From positions 79,056,149 through 79,120,148 of the forward strand of contig CM053266.1 in NCBI GenBank assembly GCA_028583415.1: a stretch of 64,000 nucleotides of DNA, written 5' to 3'. The DNA is from Protea cynaroides (Eukaryota; Streptophyta; Magnoliopsida; Proteales; Proteaceae). This document shows positions 1 to 10,235 of this stretch, in pieces. Numbering within the stretch: position 1 is the stretch's first letter; each line of letters starts with the position of its first letter. A program made the position numbers and the translations under genes. Below the pieces are notes generated by a model. The model was given only the letters and a program-made list of their open reading frames with translations, was not told the DNA's origin and searched no databases.

Positions 1-256
1 TTGTGTGACTCCGCCGTGATGTCGACTACAGATACTAGATACCCCACTCCCCCTTTCTCTAAGCATCGCTTGGCTTTTAGGGCGGAGAGGATCAGCTTCC
101 GCTTCCTAGATAGCTTGATCCCAGTGAAGCTATACTCCTTTCCCTTTTTATCTGTAATCACAATCTTCCTTTCACCACATAATAGGATAGCTGAATGATG
201 GCCTAGCCAATCCATTCCCAAGATGACATCAAAGTCTGCCATCTCTGATACCAAGT
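1..256 (-). pseudogene. Ty3/gypsy protease-region fragment
   Basis: Read on the minus strand, this stretch encodes DFDVILGMDWL, the sequence typical of the downstream part of a Ty3/gypsy aspartic protease, followed by an open stretch rich in Lys and Arg (for example KIVITDKKGKEYSF). In an intact element this would be the protease module that cuts the Gag-Pol polyprotein. The window edge truncates it on one side. On the other side an LTR of an unrelated-looking family begins at 257. The gag fragment at 2471-3120 has the same orientation and is probably the same element, but the material that should lie between gag and protease is missing. This is a relic, not a gene. Confidence 0.7.
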
Positions 257-2470
257 TGTCACACCCCAATTCTGATCCAACCAGAATGGTGTGAGTAAAC
301 CGTCATTGAACTAACGGTTCACACCAGGATCTCGAATAGGCCGTGTCCACTCATACAAACCCATTGCACATAACCACAATCAGAATATAAATAGTAGAGC
401 GGAAGTCTTTAAATAGAATGAACTGAGTATCTATTGATAATTTTAAATAAAATATCTAATTATTCAAATTTAAACATAAAATATAATATTCTTACATCTA
501 CTTAATCCAACAAAAAATAATTAAAATAAATAAAAATCCAATCAAAGGTACACGCAGAAAGGGCACTCGCATGAAGCGTCATGCTCCTGTACATCCAACG
601 CAGCAACACCACCATAGGTCGGAGCGTTCATATAATCATCCACCGTGTATCCTCCATTAACATCTAAAAACAATGTGTACACAAAGGGTGAGCTCACAAC
701 TTAGCTCAGTAAGACAATCAAACAGTTTCACAATATTATGCATGAGTAACAATCATTTTATGTTGTGGTCTGGTTTAAGTTTACAATATGCTATAGAAAG
801 GTTTGGTGGCCCCCGCACCTCTATACACGAGTGTGTGGCACCTCATGGATCACACCCCCATTGGCCCACATGCACCCATCATGGAATAGAGATAGAGCTA
901 AGATACCCCCGTACCTCCCCTGATGCTCTTCCCATACCAGTACCTAAGCCCCTATTGGCCAGGGCTCGCAAACTAGGCTCGCAACTAACCAATCATATAT
1001 GTCATCAATGTACGTTCTATCCCAGCACAGCCGTCTACGACATAGAGATAGAGCTAAGGCATCCCCGTACCTCCCCTGATGCCCTATCCGCAACTAACCC
1101 ACTAGGATAGAAACATAACGCAGGTGGACCCTATCCCAACATAACTCCCTACGGCATAGAGATAGAGCTAAAGCCAGTGTCGACCTCGGAGACCACAATG
1201 CCACATAACCATGGCCAGGCCAGCATCAACATCGGAGACCACCGTACCACGACCTTCCCTTGATGCCCCACTAGTACCAAGCATGTTAAGCCAGAATACT
1301 ACAAAAGGTGCTAGTGTGAGGAGTGATCCCAGGCCCATGCCCCACTCCACACACTAACGAAAACAATCACATGCCTAACAATCACATCCTATCAATGCAT
1401 GAACAATAGTAATAACTGAAAGTAAAGGATGACATGGGAATATGCACAAACATCACATCATATATATTCAGTGTCAATAACAAAGATTTACTATCCATTA
1501 ATTATTAGGTTTAGGTCAGATTCCCTTACCTGACGCTCGTTTGTTAGCTTGCTCCACGTCGCAAGATCCAAACGGGAAGTCACAAAGTCCTACAATATTA
1601 TTAGGGTTTCAATAGAATAGATTCCTTAAGGTTTAACGTTGGTCGAAAACCAACAAAGTCCAAAACCAGCCTTTCAGAGCTGACCGGTCGCAACATACCG
1701 ATTGCAGCTCTGTGAGCAAACTAGCAATCGGTTTGGTCGACCGGTATGTCTCCGGAAGACCATACACTTGGTTTTTCGACTGTCGTCGATCGATTACCTT
1801 GGATTTTTAGGGTTTCTCCTATCCATTTTAAGTCTAATCTTTGAGTTAGAGTTATCCCCAACTCATTCGAGTCTAGTTTCGATGAATATCATCTCGGAAC
1901 TCGAATCTAGGGTTTGACGGCAACTTAGAGTTTAATATCCAATTTAGGGTTTTAGATCAATACCTACTTTGCATGGTATTGATCCACCCACACAACTATC
2001 CTAAAGTCATAGGGTAAGAAGAATGACTAAAACACTTACCGTTGACTGGCGTAACATGAGCTTCTTCTTCCTAGCTCCTTCTCCTTCCTAGCTCCTTCCC
2101 TCCACCTCTTCTCTTCTCTAGGGTTTATGAGAGATAATGGAAAGGATTTGAGGAGGTTTAAGGGTGTATTTATAGGCTAGAATTAGGGTTTAGTAACCCT
2201 ATTAGGATTAGGAAAGTTCAGGCATTAGGGTTTAGGAAAATGGGACCCACAAAGATCTAATCCCGGATCTCCGCACTCAGCTGCGCAGAGCTGTCCGGTC
2301 GACCGGTACCATCGACCGGTCAACATAAAATGATGAATATTTGACCGTCTTTGATCCGATTTCGTACCTGTTTGTCATCCGCTCGTCCCATCTGGCCCGG
2401 TGATGATCGGAAGACCTGCTACGACACAAAACCAAGGTTTAGACCGGGTTTACGGAGTGCGGGTCTTACA
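257..2470 (-). mobile_element. LTR of the ~2.3 kb TGTAAGACC family (minus orientation)
   Basis: On the plus strand the element starts TGTCACACCCC and ends GGGTCTTACA. This is the reverse of the TGTAAGACC...GGGTGTGACA termini of the LTRs at 16565 and 24950. Length is about 2.2 kb, matching those copies. Inside, the motif agcggaagtcttta near 396 is the reverse complement of the acttccgct motif near the end of the other copies. No internal retroviral domains adjoin it, so it behaves as a solo LTR. The flanking pentamers (caagt and ggatc) do not match, so a deletion at one end is likely. It separates two pieces of a degenerate gypsy element. Confidence 0.75.
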
Positions 2471-3120
2471 GGATCTGTGAGGGATTCAGATTCGTGAGCC
2501 ACCTATGTGCCCCTCTAGTTAGTGAGAATTGGAATGCCTATCTCAGTTGTTCATCTGTAAAATCATGCGCTTGCCTTAACAGTCCCATGGATGACCTTAA
2601 TTGTGTCTTAGGATCCCCTGTCCCGTCGAACTTTTCAATGGTCCATTTAAGCTTTATTGGTAACTTGGCTTCTGGGAAGAAACATAGTCCTTCTGAATAT
2701 ATGATCTAGCTCTCTACTCCCTTTAGGCCTCTCAGTATCTGTTCTACATGGCTCAACCGGTTCCTATATGGATCTTCAATTTTTTTTCAGTTTCTTGGTT
2801 AAAGGAGCCTTCTGGATGATTGACGATTGTTTGCAGATAACTTCTCCCTCTTCCTCTAAAATAAGGTTCGAGAATAGAGCCGACATGTTTATTTTAGGGG
2901 TACCAACCTTTGGGGTGGAGGGTGTGTCCTCCTTCTCCATCAGTACCTTCTGTATACATTGCATCATATTTGCCATCATACTCATGGTCTTTTCTATCTT
3001 GGCCACTCGGCTTTCCATCGAACTCTGAGGTTGATTACGATGTGTTGACACCTCTACTACAAAGGCAGATACTAGTGTTGTAATATTAGAATTGTTATAT
3101 ATCTTCCTAATAGTCACCAC
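2471..3120 (-). pseudogene. Ty3/gypsy gag fragment
   Basis: Minus-strand translation gives IEKFDGTGDPKTQLRS and then AHDFTDEQLR, typical of the conserved core of plant Ty3/gypsy Gag. An in-frame stop follows the DEQLR motif. Upstream (2776-3120) the minus strand stays open for 114 codons, with a Lys-rich, weakly conserved sequence plausible for a Gag N-terminus. Gag would form the virus-like particle. It sits next to the LTR at 257-2470, and protease-region sequence of the same orientation lies beyond that LTR. Truncated and interrupted, so non-functional. Confidence 0.65.
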
Positions 3121-3716
3121 AAGCTAGATTCCCCCGTAATTATGGAAAATCTAAGAAGGTTGAAAGATCACATACTAATTTGAGGATTCAATCTTCTTTC
3201 TCTCACATTTTGATATTTTCTCTTTTGCTCTCTTACACTCTATTGAAAATTTCAAAATGACCTGTTTTTATCTTGGGCTTGGGTTCTTAATGTCTAACCT
3301 GACGACAACAAACCTATAGTCTCTGCTAAGTGATTGAGTCCACCCATTTTCATCTTCACCTTTGGTTACCAACTAATCCAATTCATCTTGATTCACTTAG
3401 TCTTCCCTTATCACCTTATACTCGTTATTCTCTGGTATACTTGTTACCTAACATCAATGAACCAAATACCCACCGTGAATGAGTAAAACCAAATTATAGA
3501 TTTTAAATCCGATATTAATTGTTTTTTTTTATATAGTTTTGATAGGATGATTGGGTCTATTTCTAAATAGCAATTGAAAGCTTGTTTATACATGTCTTTA
3601 CACTGAACAGGTTTGCTTTAAGGTATAGATTAAGATCTATTGGATTCAAATAATACCAATCGATAGAAATGCATCATATCCACATGGTGCCAGCCAATAG
3701 GAACAAAAAACATCAA
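3121..3716. other. Unassigned flank before the 19 kb retroelement
   Basis: AT-rich sequence without an open frame of note. It may be the untranslated leader of the minus-strand gypsy relic to its left. It ends at the CCTGC target site of the element starting at 3722. Confidence 0.4.
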
Positions 3717-3810
3717 CCTGCTGTCAGCACCCCGATTTTGCCACTGCGGGGATCCCCGCTCTCATTGAGGTACCATACGCAATGAGAGGGGTGAAAAAAA
3801 AATGTGTCTG

Positions 3811-4020
3811 ATCCCCTCTTTAGGGGATCAGAGCCCAAAAAAAATAAAAAAGGGAAAAAAATACAAAAATCTCTCTGATCCCCAAAAGAGGGGATCAGAG
3901 ACAACAAAAAAAAAAGTGTCTGATCCCCAAAAGAGGGGATCAGAGCCCAAAAAAATAAAAAAAAATAAAAAAAAATAAAAAATATAAAAATAAATCCCGA
4001 TCCCTAAAAGAAGGGATCGA
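3811..4020. repeat. Cluster of four short perfect hairpins in the LTR
   Basis: CTGATCCCC-loop-GGGGATCAG palindromes occur at about 3810-3836, 3874-3900 and 3919-3947. A related CGATCCCT...AGGGATCG palindrome lies at 3997-4020. Stems are 8-11 bp and loops 4-6 nt. The same four recur in the 3' LTR at about 19646-19672, 19714-19743, 19759-19787 and 19837-19860. They are separated by A-rich spacers. Confidence 0.75.
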
Positions 4021-4044
4021 AAACCAAAAATAAATAAATAAATA

Positions 4045-4800
4045 AATAAATAAGAAAAGAGCAGAGGAGAAGCAGAGAGAGGAGGAGAGGCGATGAGGGA
4101 GAGATTTGCAAGGGAAGAGGGGAGGTCGACACCTCAACCCTCCTCCCTGAAATTTCTCCCGCAAAGCCGCTGGTCCCCCGGCTTCTCTCCAGTCACCTCA
4201 ACCCCCCTCCATCGACATCTCATCAATGAAGGTCTGCCGAACAGAAATAAAAGGGAAGAAGTCGTAGCAGAAAAAAAATCAGGGAGAAAAAAATAAGAGG
4301 GAGAAAGAAGAAAAGAGGAGAAGAAATCAGGGGAGACAGGGAGAAGTAGAGAGAGGAAGAAGAAGCTGTAGTGGGGAGAGAGAGAAAAAAATCAGGGAAG
4401 TAGAAAGGGCGGCAGCAGCAAGAGGAGGAAGAAGAAGTAGCCGGAAGGAAAAAAAAAAGAGAAGAAAAGCAGAACAGAAGGGAGAAGAAAGAAGAAGAAG
4501 GGGAGAAGAAAGAGAAGGGGAAGGAGGCAGCAGCAGAGCTGCTGGCCCAAAAAAAAAAGAGTCGAAAGAAGCGGAAGAAGAAGGCGGCAGCAGAGCCGCC
4601 GTCACCGAAGAAAAAAAAAACAGAAAGAACAGCAGAGAGAGAGCAGGAAAAGCTGAGAGGAAGGAGAAGAGAGAGAGCAGGAGAAGAAAAGAGAGAGCAG
4701 CGGTGAGAGGAGGAAGAAGCCGTAGGAGGAAGAAAGAGAAGAGAGAGAGAGAGCAGGAGAAGAAGAGAGAGAGCATAAGAAGGGGAGGGCGGCAGCAGCA
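4045..4800. repeat. Purine-rich (GA) tract in the LTR
   Basis: About 750 bp in which the plus strand is almost entirely A and G (gaagaag, gagagag, ggcagcagc words), broken by short pyrimidine islands around 4127-4210. The tract is repeated in the 3' LTR at about 19890-20640. Long minus-strand open frames here (Ser/Leu/Phe-rich) are composition artefacts. Confidence 0.8.
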
Positions 4801-5060
4801 CAGCCACCGCCACCGTGGAAGAAGGAGCGGCTCCCCAACCTTGCCGGCGATCTCGGTCGACAGGTAATTCATGTCGATTTTTTTTTTTTTTTAAAGATTA
4901 TTTTGGTTTGTTTTGGTTTAGGTCAGGGTCTAGTTTGGTTTGGAATAAGTTTGGTCCATGTGTTTGGGGTGATCCAGTTGGTTGTCTGGTATGGGTTCGG
5001 GTTTAGTCTAAGGGCATGTTTATTGGTTGGTTTGGTTCAGGTATGGGTTTAGGCTTAGGT

Positions 5061-5993
5061 TGTCACACCCCAATTCCAAACTGTTCAGAATGGTGTGATG
5101 AACCGCCAAATAACCAACGGTTCAACCAGGATCTCTAATAGGCTATCCCCGCATTATCCAAACTTTACACGCATCCACAATCACAATCAGAGTAATACAC
5201 AATAGCGGAAAATTTATAAATAATATGAACTCGAGAACTAGAATAATACCCATAAATAATATCAAATTATTCTGTGTTTAACTAAGACATAAATATTTAA
5301 ATACCAATACATGTCTTATAAATCCAAAAAAGAACCTACAAAAATATCTATCGAATACACACGAGTTGCACTCGCAAGAGGAGTCGTGTGTATCGCCTTC
5401 ACCCAACTTCCACACTGCTACAGCTTATACACGCCGATGGTTCATATAATCTTCATTTGTATAACCCTGCATCATCAACTAAAAATATTCGACGCCGAGG
5501 GGTGAGCACACAACACGGCTCTGAGTACCAAAAGAATGCAACAATACATATGCATGCAAAAGTCAATTCATATCTTTGTCTTGGTTTATAGTTTGCAATG
5601 TGCAATAGAAAGGTTGGGTGATCAAGTTAACGGTTATTGATACCGCCGCCCCCCGGAACGCTATCGCGCCCCCCCCCTCCTACATTATCAACAAAGGTAA
5701 CGTATCTACGCCAAAAACCCCCCCTTAAATAAAATATTTTTTTATAACGCTACCCCCTTCCCTTCTTTATAATGTTATTCATTGCTAGCAAACCTAACAA
5801 AGTCGATAGAATCTATTAAAATAAAACATTATTTTAAAAACCCTTTTGTCAACTAAGGGTCGCTTGGTCGATGGGTCCATCGACCCTCCCTCATCTCCCC
5901 CCTTCCGGGGGGGCGGTTGTTGGGCCCCTTGGTTGTTTTTCCCCCCGGGGGCCCCCTTTGTTTCCCTTCCTCCTTTCCCCTTTTCCCTTCTTC
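5061..5993 (-). mobile_element. Truncated LTR of the ~2.3 kb family inserted in the 5' LTR, with a degraded stretch
   Basis: It begins TGTCACACCCCAATTCC and for about 570 bp matches the reverse complement of the 3' part of the LTR at 16565-18853. From about 5640 it turns into sequence with many C and G homopolymers and only patchy similarity. The expected GGGTCTTACA end is missing. The host LTR resumes at 5994 with gggtttaggcttaggt, which also precedes the insertion at 5045-5060. The degraded part looks more like poor consensus than biology. Confidence 0.7.
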
Positions 5994-7857
5994 GGGTTTA
6001 GGCTTAGGTTGGTTCATATCATAGCTTAGGTCCTCCTATGGTTCCATAAACCAACCTTTTGTCTAGGCTTAGGTGGGTCTAATCTGGTTCAGGTTTGTTC
6101 AAGTTAGGTTAGAGTATGGATTGGGCTAGTATAGCTAGGTTCTGGTCCTGATTAGGTCTGATCTAGTGTGGTTCAGACCTATGTAGTTTCAGACCTATAT
6201 GATTTTAGTTTATTTATTTATTTTTTTTTAATTTTTTTTAAATTTTTTTATTTTTTAGTTTGGTGCTTATTTGGTTCATGTTAGTTTGGGGTCCATTTGG
6301 TTTGTATAACCTCATTTAGTTTGAGATTTAGGTTTCTTGTCTTTTGAATCTATTTTCTTCCTAATCTATTTTTCTTGCTTTGTTTGGGATTTTTCGCACC
6401 TGTTTTGAATTTGGTTTGCTCCATATGGTTTAATATTTAGGGATTAATGTAGAAGTTGAACATTATTTGCATGTATGATTGATTTAGATTAATTTGTTAT
6501 GTTTAAATGCTTATGTTAACATGTGATTCCCACCCCCAAAAATGTATTCTCATTTGAATGTCCTCCTTGTAATAGATGTATGTTAAGGTACTCCTTCCCG
6601 CAATGTGATTGGCTAGGGGACTCCAAAGAGTCCGACCCCTTGTGGGCTCATTTAAAATGAGCCCACCCAACCCTAGGATTGGATCCAAGAGTGTGGAAAA
6701 TCGTTGTATCAAAAATGTATATTAATGAAAATGTGCGATTGGGTAGATGTATGCATAGGATTGGTAGTCCGACGGACGGTCCACCTGGGCATCCCGAATG
6801 TGGGATATGAGTGAGATATTAGTGTACCCCGTGTGTGGGGAGCTGAGGCATTTGGCCTTTCCTGAGTGTTGCCACGCGTGTCCATGGCTCGTCAATCCAT
6901 GGAAACTACGCTTGACCTGATTTTGGAGAGACAAAGGTCTCGAGGGATACGTAGGCTGTGGGGGAGTTTGGTCGCTCCACGCTCGGTCAAATTGAGGTAA
7001 GTTCCATGTATTATGGGAATACCTCACCGAGGGGACTTCCTTGTGATAGGGAGTATCTCAACACTGAGATGGGTCCCACTGTTGTGGGGACATCTCTCAC
7101 CATCGGATGTGTTCCATGATTATGGGAGCATTCATCGCTTGTGATGCGTTCCAATATTTTGGAAGCGTCCCTCTTCTCTTGCACACACTTGGTACGTACA
7201 CACCCGCCCGAACTACGTTTGGCCTGATTCTCACCGTACAGGGATACGTAGGCGGCCTGGGATTTTCCCAGACCTCGGTCATATGTTATATATCATTTTT
7301 TTTCTTTTCTTTGATTTATGATTAAACTATTCTTTAAATTCTTTGATTCATTTTGTAATTATTTTTCTTGTTTAATTTGTTTAATTTCAGCTTATGCCAT
7401 GCCTAGTTAGCAAAGAACTAGAAATTAACTTAGGATTCCCCCTTCTACCTTGTAATGTATTTAGATAGCCCCAAACGTTCATAAACTATAGGAAATGATA
7501 GGATTTAGGGAGATCGGTTTAACCGGGCAAGTTGGGTGCCTAACACCTTCCCAACTCGTAATTTGGCACTTACCCGCCTTTGGTGAGACAAGATAGCCGT
7601 TCCATTTACGCGAGTCAATAGTGTTCCTCCATTGAAGGATATCATTTATAGGTCCTAGACCTTATCTAGGTGGCGACTCCAGTCTTCTTACCCTCCACTG
7701 GCATGAGTGGATGGGATCTGAAGGTGAGAACTTTCCAGATCCCAATTTGAGTGTAATGACAGTAGACAACTTTAACTATATGAAAGCTCAACTTTTAAAA
7801 ATGAGGATAAATCTAATTAAATTTTTAAAAAGATTATTTTTTCCCATGTCCTCACAG

Positions 7858-7875
7858 TGGCGACTCCGCTGGGGA
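7858..7875 (+). other. Primer-binding-site-like motif
   Basis: TGGCGACTCCGCTGGGGA begins two bases after the last base of the 5' LTR. Its position and TGG start fit a tRNA primer-binding site. I associate this motif with Ogre/TAT elements, thought to be primed by tRNA-Arg, from memory; it was not checked against a tRNA set. Confidence 0.65.
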
Positions 7876-9159
7876 TATTCATGCCAGACTCCAGATTGTA
7901 AATCCCTATCCCTTTCTCTTTATGCATAAACTTGTATCTTGGGGCTTTTGGTTGTAGTTAGGTGTAGAAGTAGCGAAAACCATTGCTTGTAGCCTTGATT
8001 GTTTAGGTGCATTGTATACATTGCTGATTATTTTATGATATAGTGATATCATGGTTCTCGAGATATTGGTTACTATTGTTACAAACCTCGTGGTTAGTTG
8101 AAACGGGCTCCAGTGTATATTGGATGACCTGCCAGGCAAAACCACAACCTTGGCCTATACCTGCGGCTATGCGGGTATATAAAGGGATGTAGGTGTCTTT
8201 GACTCATCGTGTATACGGTGATAGGCATTCTTATCCTTGTCAAGGTAGCCTTGTCATGTCCCATTATCACATTATTGACACTTGTATGCTTGATTCATCT
8301 CTGAACACCTAAGTGTTGTCTTTACCCAGTTTCACCTCGCTTAACGCAGGTGGTCACTGATAAAGCCATCACTCATTTGTTCAAGATTGAATCAAAATTC
8401 TTTGATATCCTGTGCGTGTCCTTTTAGACGGTAAATCCCTCATAAATCCAATGATTCCAATGTGTTCATTTGGTTGGAGTTTCAGCCAGAGATATAGTCT
8501 GTTTCACAGATACCCTCTTGCTAAAAACCAACCAAAGAATCAATCTGAATCACCAGAATTGGCGAGGATTAACTTAATGGAGTTCTTGCACAGAGCTAAC
8601 CTTTTGTTTGGTTGAGTCAGCATGATTGTACATGTGTATTTGTTCATGGACATGTGTATTTGTTCATGGTCTCAACCCTGTGTGTTCAATGTATTTTATC
8701 TTGTTTTAGATTTAATTTTTTTCAGAATCTCCTGAGTGTCTCCCTCATTATCCACCGTCTGAGTAAGAGACCTTGTCTCTTGGAAATTGCCTAGGGCTCC
8801 TCTCTTTGAGTCTACCTAGCCATTGATCTTAGCTCTTAAAGATTAAATGGAAATTATGGGAAAGAGCAAGAGTTAGTGTCGAGTACTATTGAGGATATGA
8901 TTCCTAGGTTAGAACATGTTGTCTATGTCCTAGTGAAGCCTATCCATCAAAGCATACATGTCTGGGCAGCAACAACTGCCCATGCCCTAAGAGAGTATGT
9001 GAGAGAGTTGGCAAGGTACCATCCCCCTAGGCTGTTTCCACCTAGCCTTGTTTCATCATCTTCAATTCATATCATGATCCATCATGAAGGTGTAAAATAT
9101 TCTGGTTATTATATGTCTGTTGCAGGCAAAGAGCATAATGTTAGGAATCTTGTATGTCT
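7876..9159 (+). other. 5' internal region of the 19 kb element, non-coding
   Basis: No gag or other retroviral domain was recognised on either strand. The longest plus-strand frame here, 8876-9256, is 126 codons and runs into the tandem array. It has no feature I recognise. Confidence 0.5.
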
Positions 9160-10235
9160 GTCATTCTTTGTTTTTGTCAAGATAGAGACTCATCTTTGTC
9201 GTTCTTTGTCTCTACTAGGTAGAGTTTGTATTCTTGTAATTACTCGTCTCTACTAGTTAGTTTTATGGGTTTTTCATTCCTGTCTCCACTAGTTAGGGTC
9301 CTTGTATGTTTATCATTTTTGTCTCTACCAATCAAGGACCGATTGTTGTCATTCTTTGTCTCCACTAGATAGAGCCTAATTCATTTTGGTCACTCGTTGT
9401 TTTTACTTATTAGGGTTTGAACTTTTGGTAATTTTTCTCTCTAGTTAGGGCTTATTTTGTGATTCTTCGTCCTTACTAGGTAGAGTTTGTATTTCCTGTA
9501 ATTATTTGTCTCCACTAGTCGGGGCTTTGGTAGGTTTGTCATTCTTTGTCTCTACTAGGTAGGGTGCAATTGATTTGTTGTCATTCTTTGTCTCTACTAG
9601 GTAGGGTGTAATTGATTTGTGTGATTCTTTGTCTCTTTAGCGAGAGGCTGTATCTTCTGTGGTTATTTGTTTCTATTAGGTTAGAGTTTGTATTTTTGTG
9701 ATTCTTTTCTCTTTAGCTAGAGGCTGTATCTTCTGTGGTTATTTGTTTCTATTAGGTTAGAGCTTGTATTTTTGTGATTCTTTTCTCTTTAGCTAGAGGC
9801 TGTATCTTCTGTGGTTATTTGTTTCTACTAGGTTAGAGCTTGTATTTTTGTGATTTTTTGTCTCTCTAGCTAAAGATTGTATCTTTCGTGGTTATTTGTT
9901 TCTATTAGGTTAGAGCTTGTATTTTTGTGATTTTTTGTCTCTCTAGTGAAAGGCTGTATCTTTCGTGGTTATTTGTCTCTACGAGGTTAGAGCTTGTATC
10001 TTATGTGATTTCTATGTCTTTCTAGCTGGAGTTTATTTTCTTGTGGTTATTTGTCTCTACTAGGTTGGAACTTGTATTTCTGTGACTCTTTGTCTTAGCT
10101 AGAGTCTGTATCTTCTGTAGTCGTTTGTCTCTACAAAGATTTTTCATTTTCTGTGATTCTTTATCTCTAATTGTTAGAGCTTGATGTATCATTGTCACCC
10201 TCTGTCTCTATCAGTTAGAGCCTAGTGTTGTAGAT
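9160..10235 (+). repeat. Tandem array 1, ~76-bp unit
   Basis: Repeats contain ggttatttgtttctattagg, ttagagcttgtatttttgtg and ttctctttagctagaggctg. Spacing between successive ggttattt words is 76-77 bp from about 9661 to 9890. Copies on either side (variants on ctttgtctctactaggtag) are more diverged and irregular in length. Confidence 0.8.

Larger units (their letters stand above)
3722..7856 (+). repeat. 5' LTR of the 19 kb element
   Basis: Starts TGTCAGCACCCCG and ends CCCATGTCCTCACA. It is colinear with 19572-22818 over about 3.2 kb once the 933-bp insertion at 5061-5993 is removed. Sub-regions in order: a set of short hairpins (3810-4020), a long purine-rich tract (4045-4800), a G/T-rich region of ggttt-like words (4880-6400), and a gene-like 3' part. 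A TGGCGACTCC decamer, like the primer-binding site, also occurs within the LTR near 7671. Open frames here are low-complexity or appear only because stop codons are rare, so none is called as a gene. Confidence 0.85.

Noticed and set aside
4223..4872. Long minus-strand open frames (181-196 codons) and a similar one at 20062-20634
   Set aside because: They are Ser/Leu/Phe/Pro-rich translations of a purine-rich LTR tract that lacks stop codons by composition. No domain, and overlapping frames are equally open.
7107..7325. Short plus-strand frame with a conserved twin at 22070-22276
   Set aside because: Conserved only because both lie in the two LTRs of one element; no domain and alternative frames equally long.
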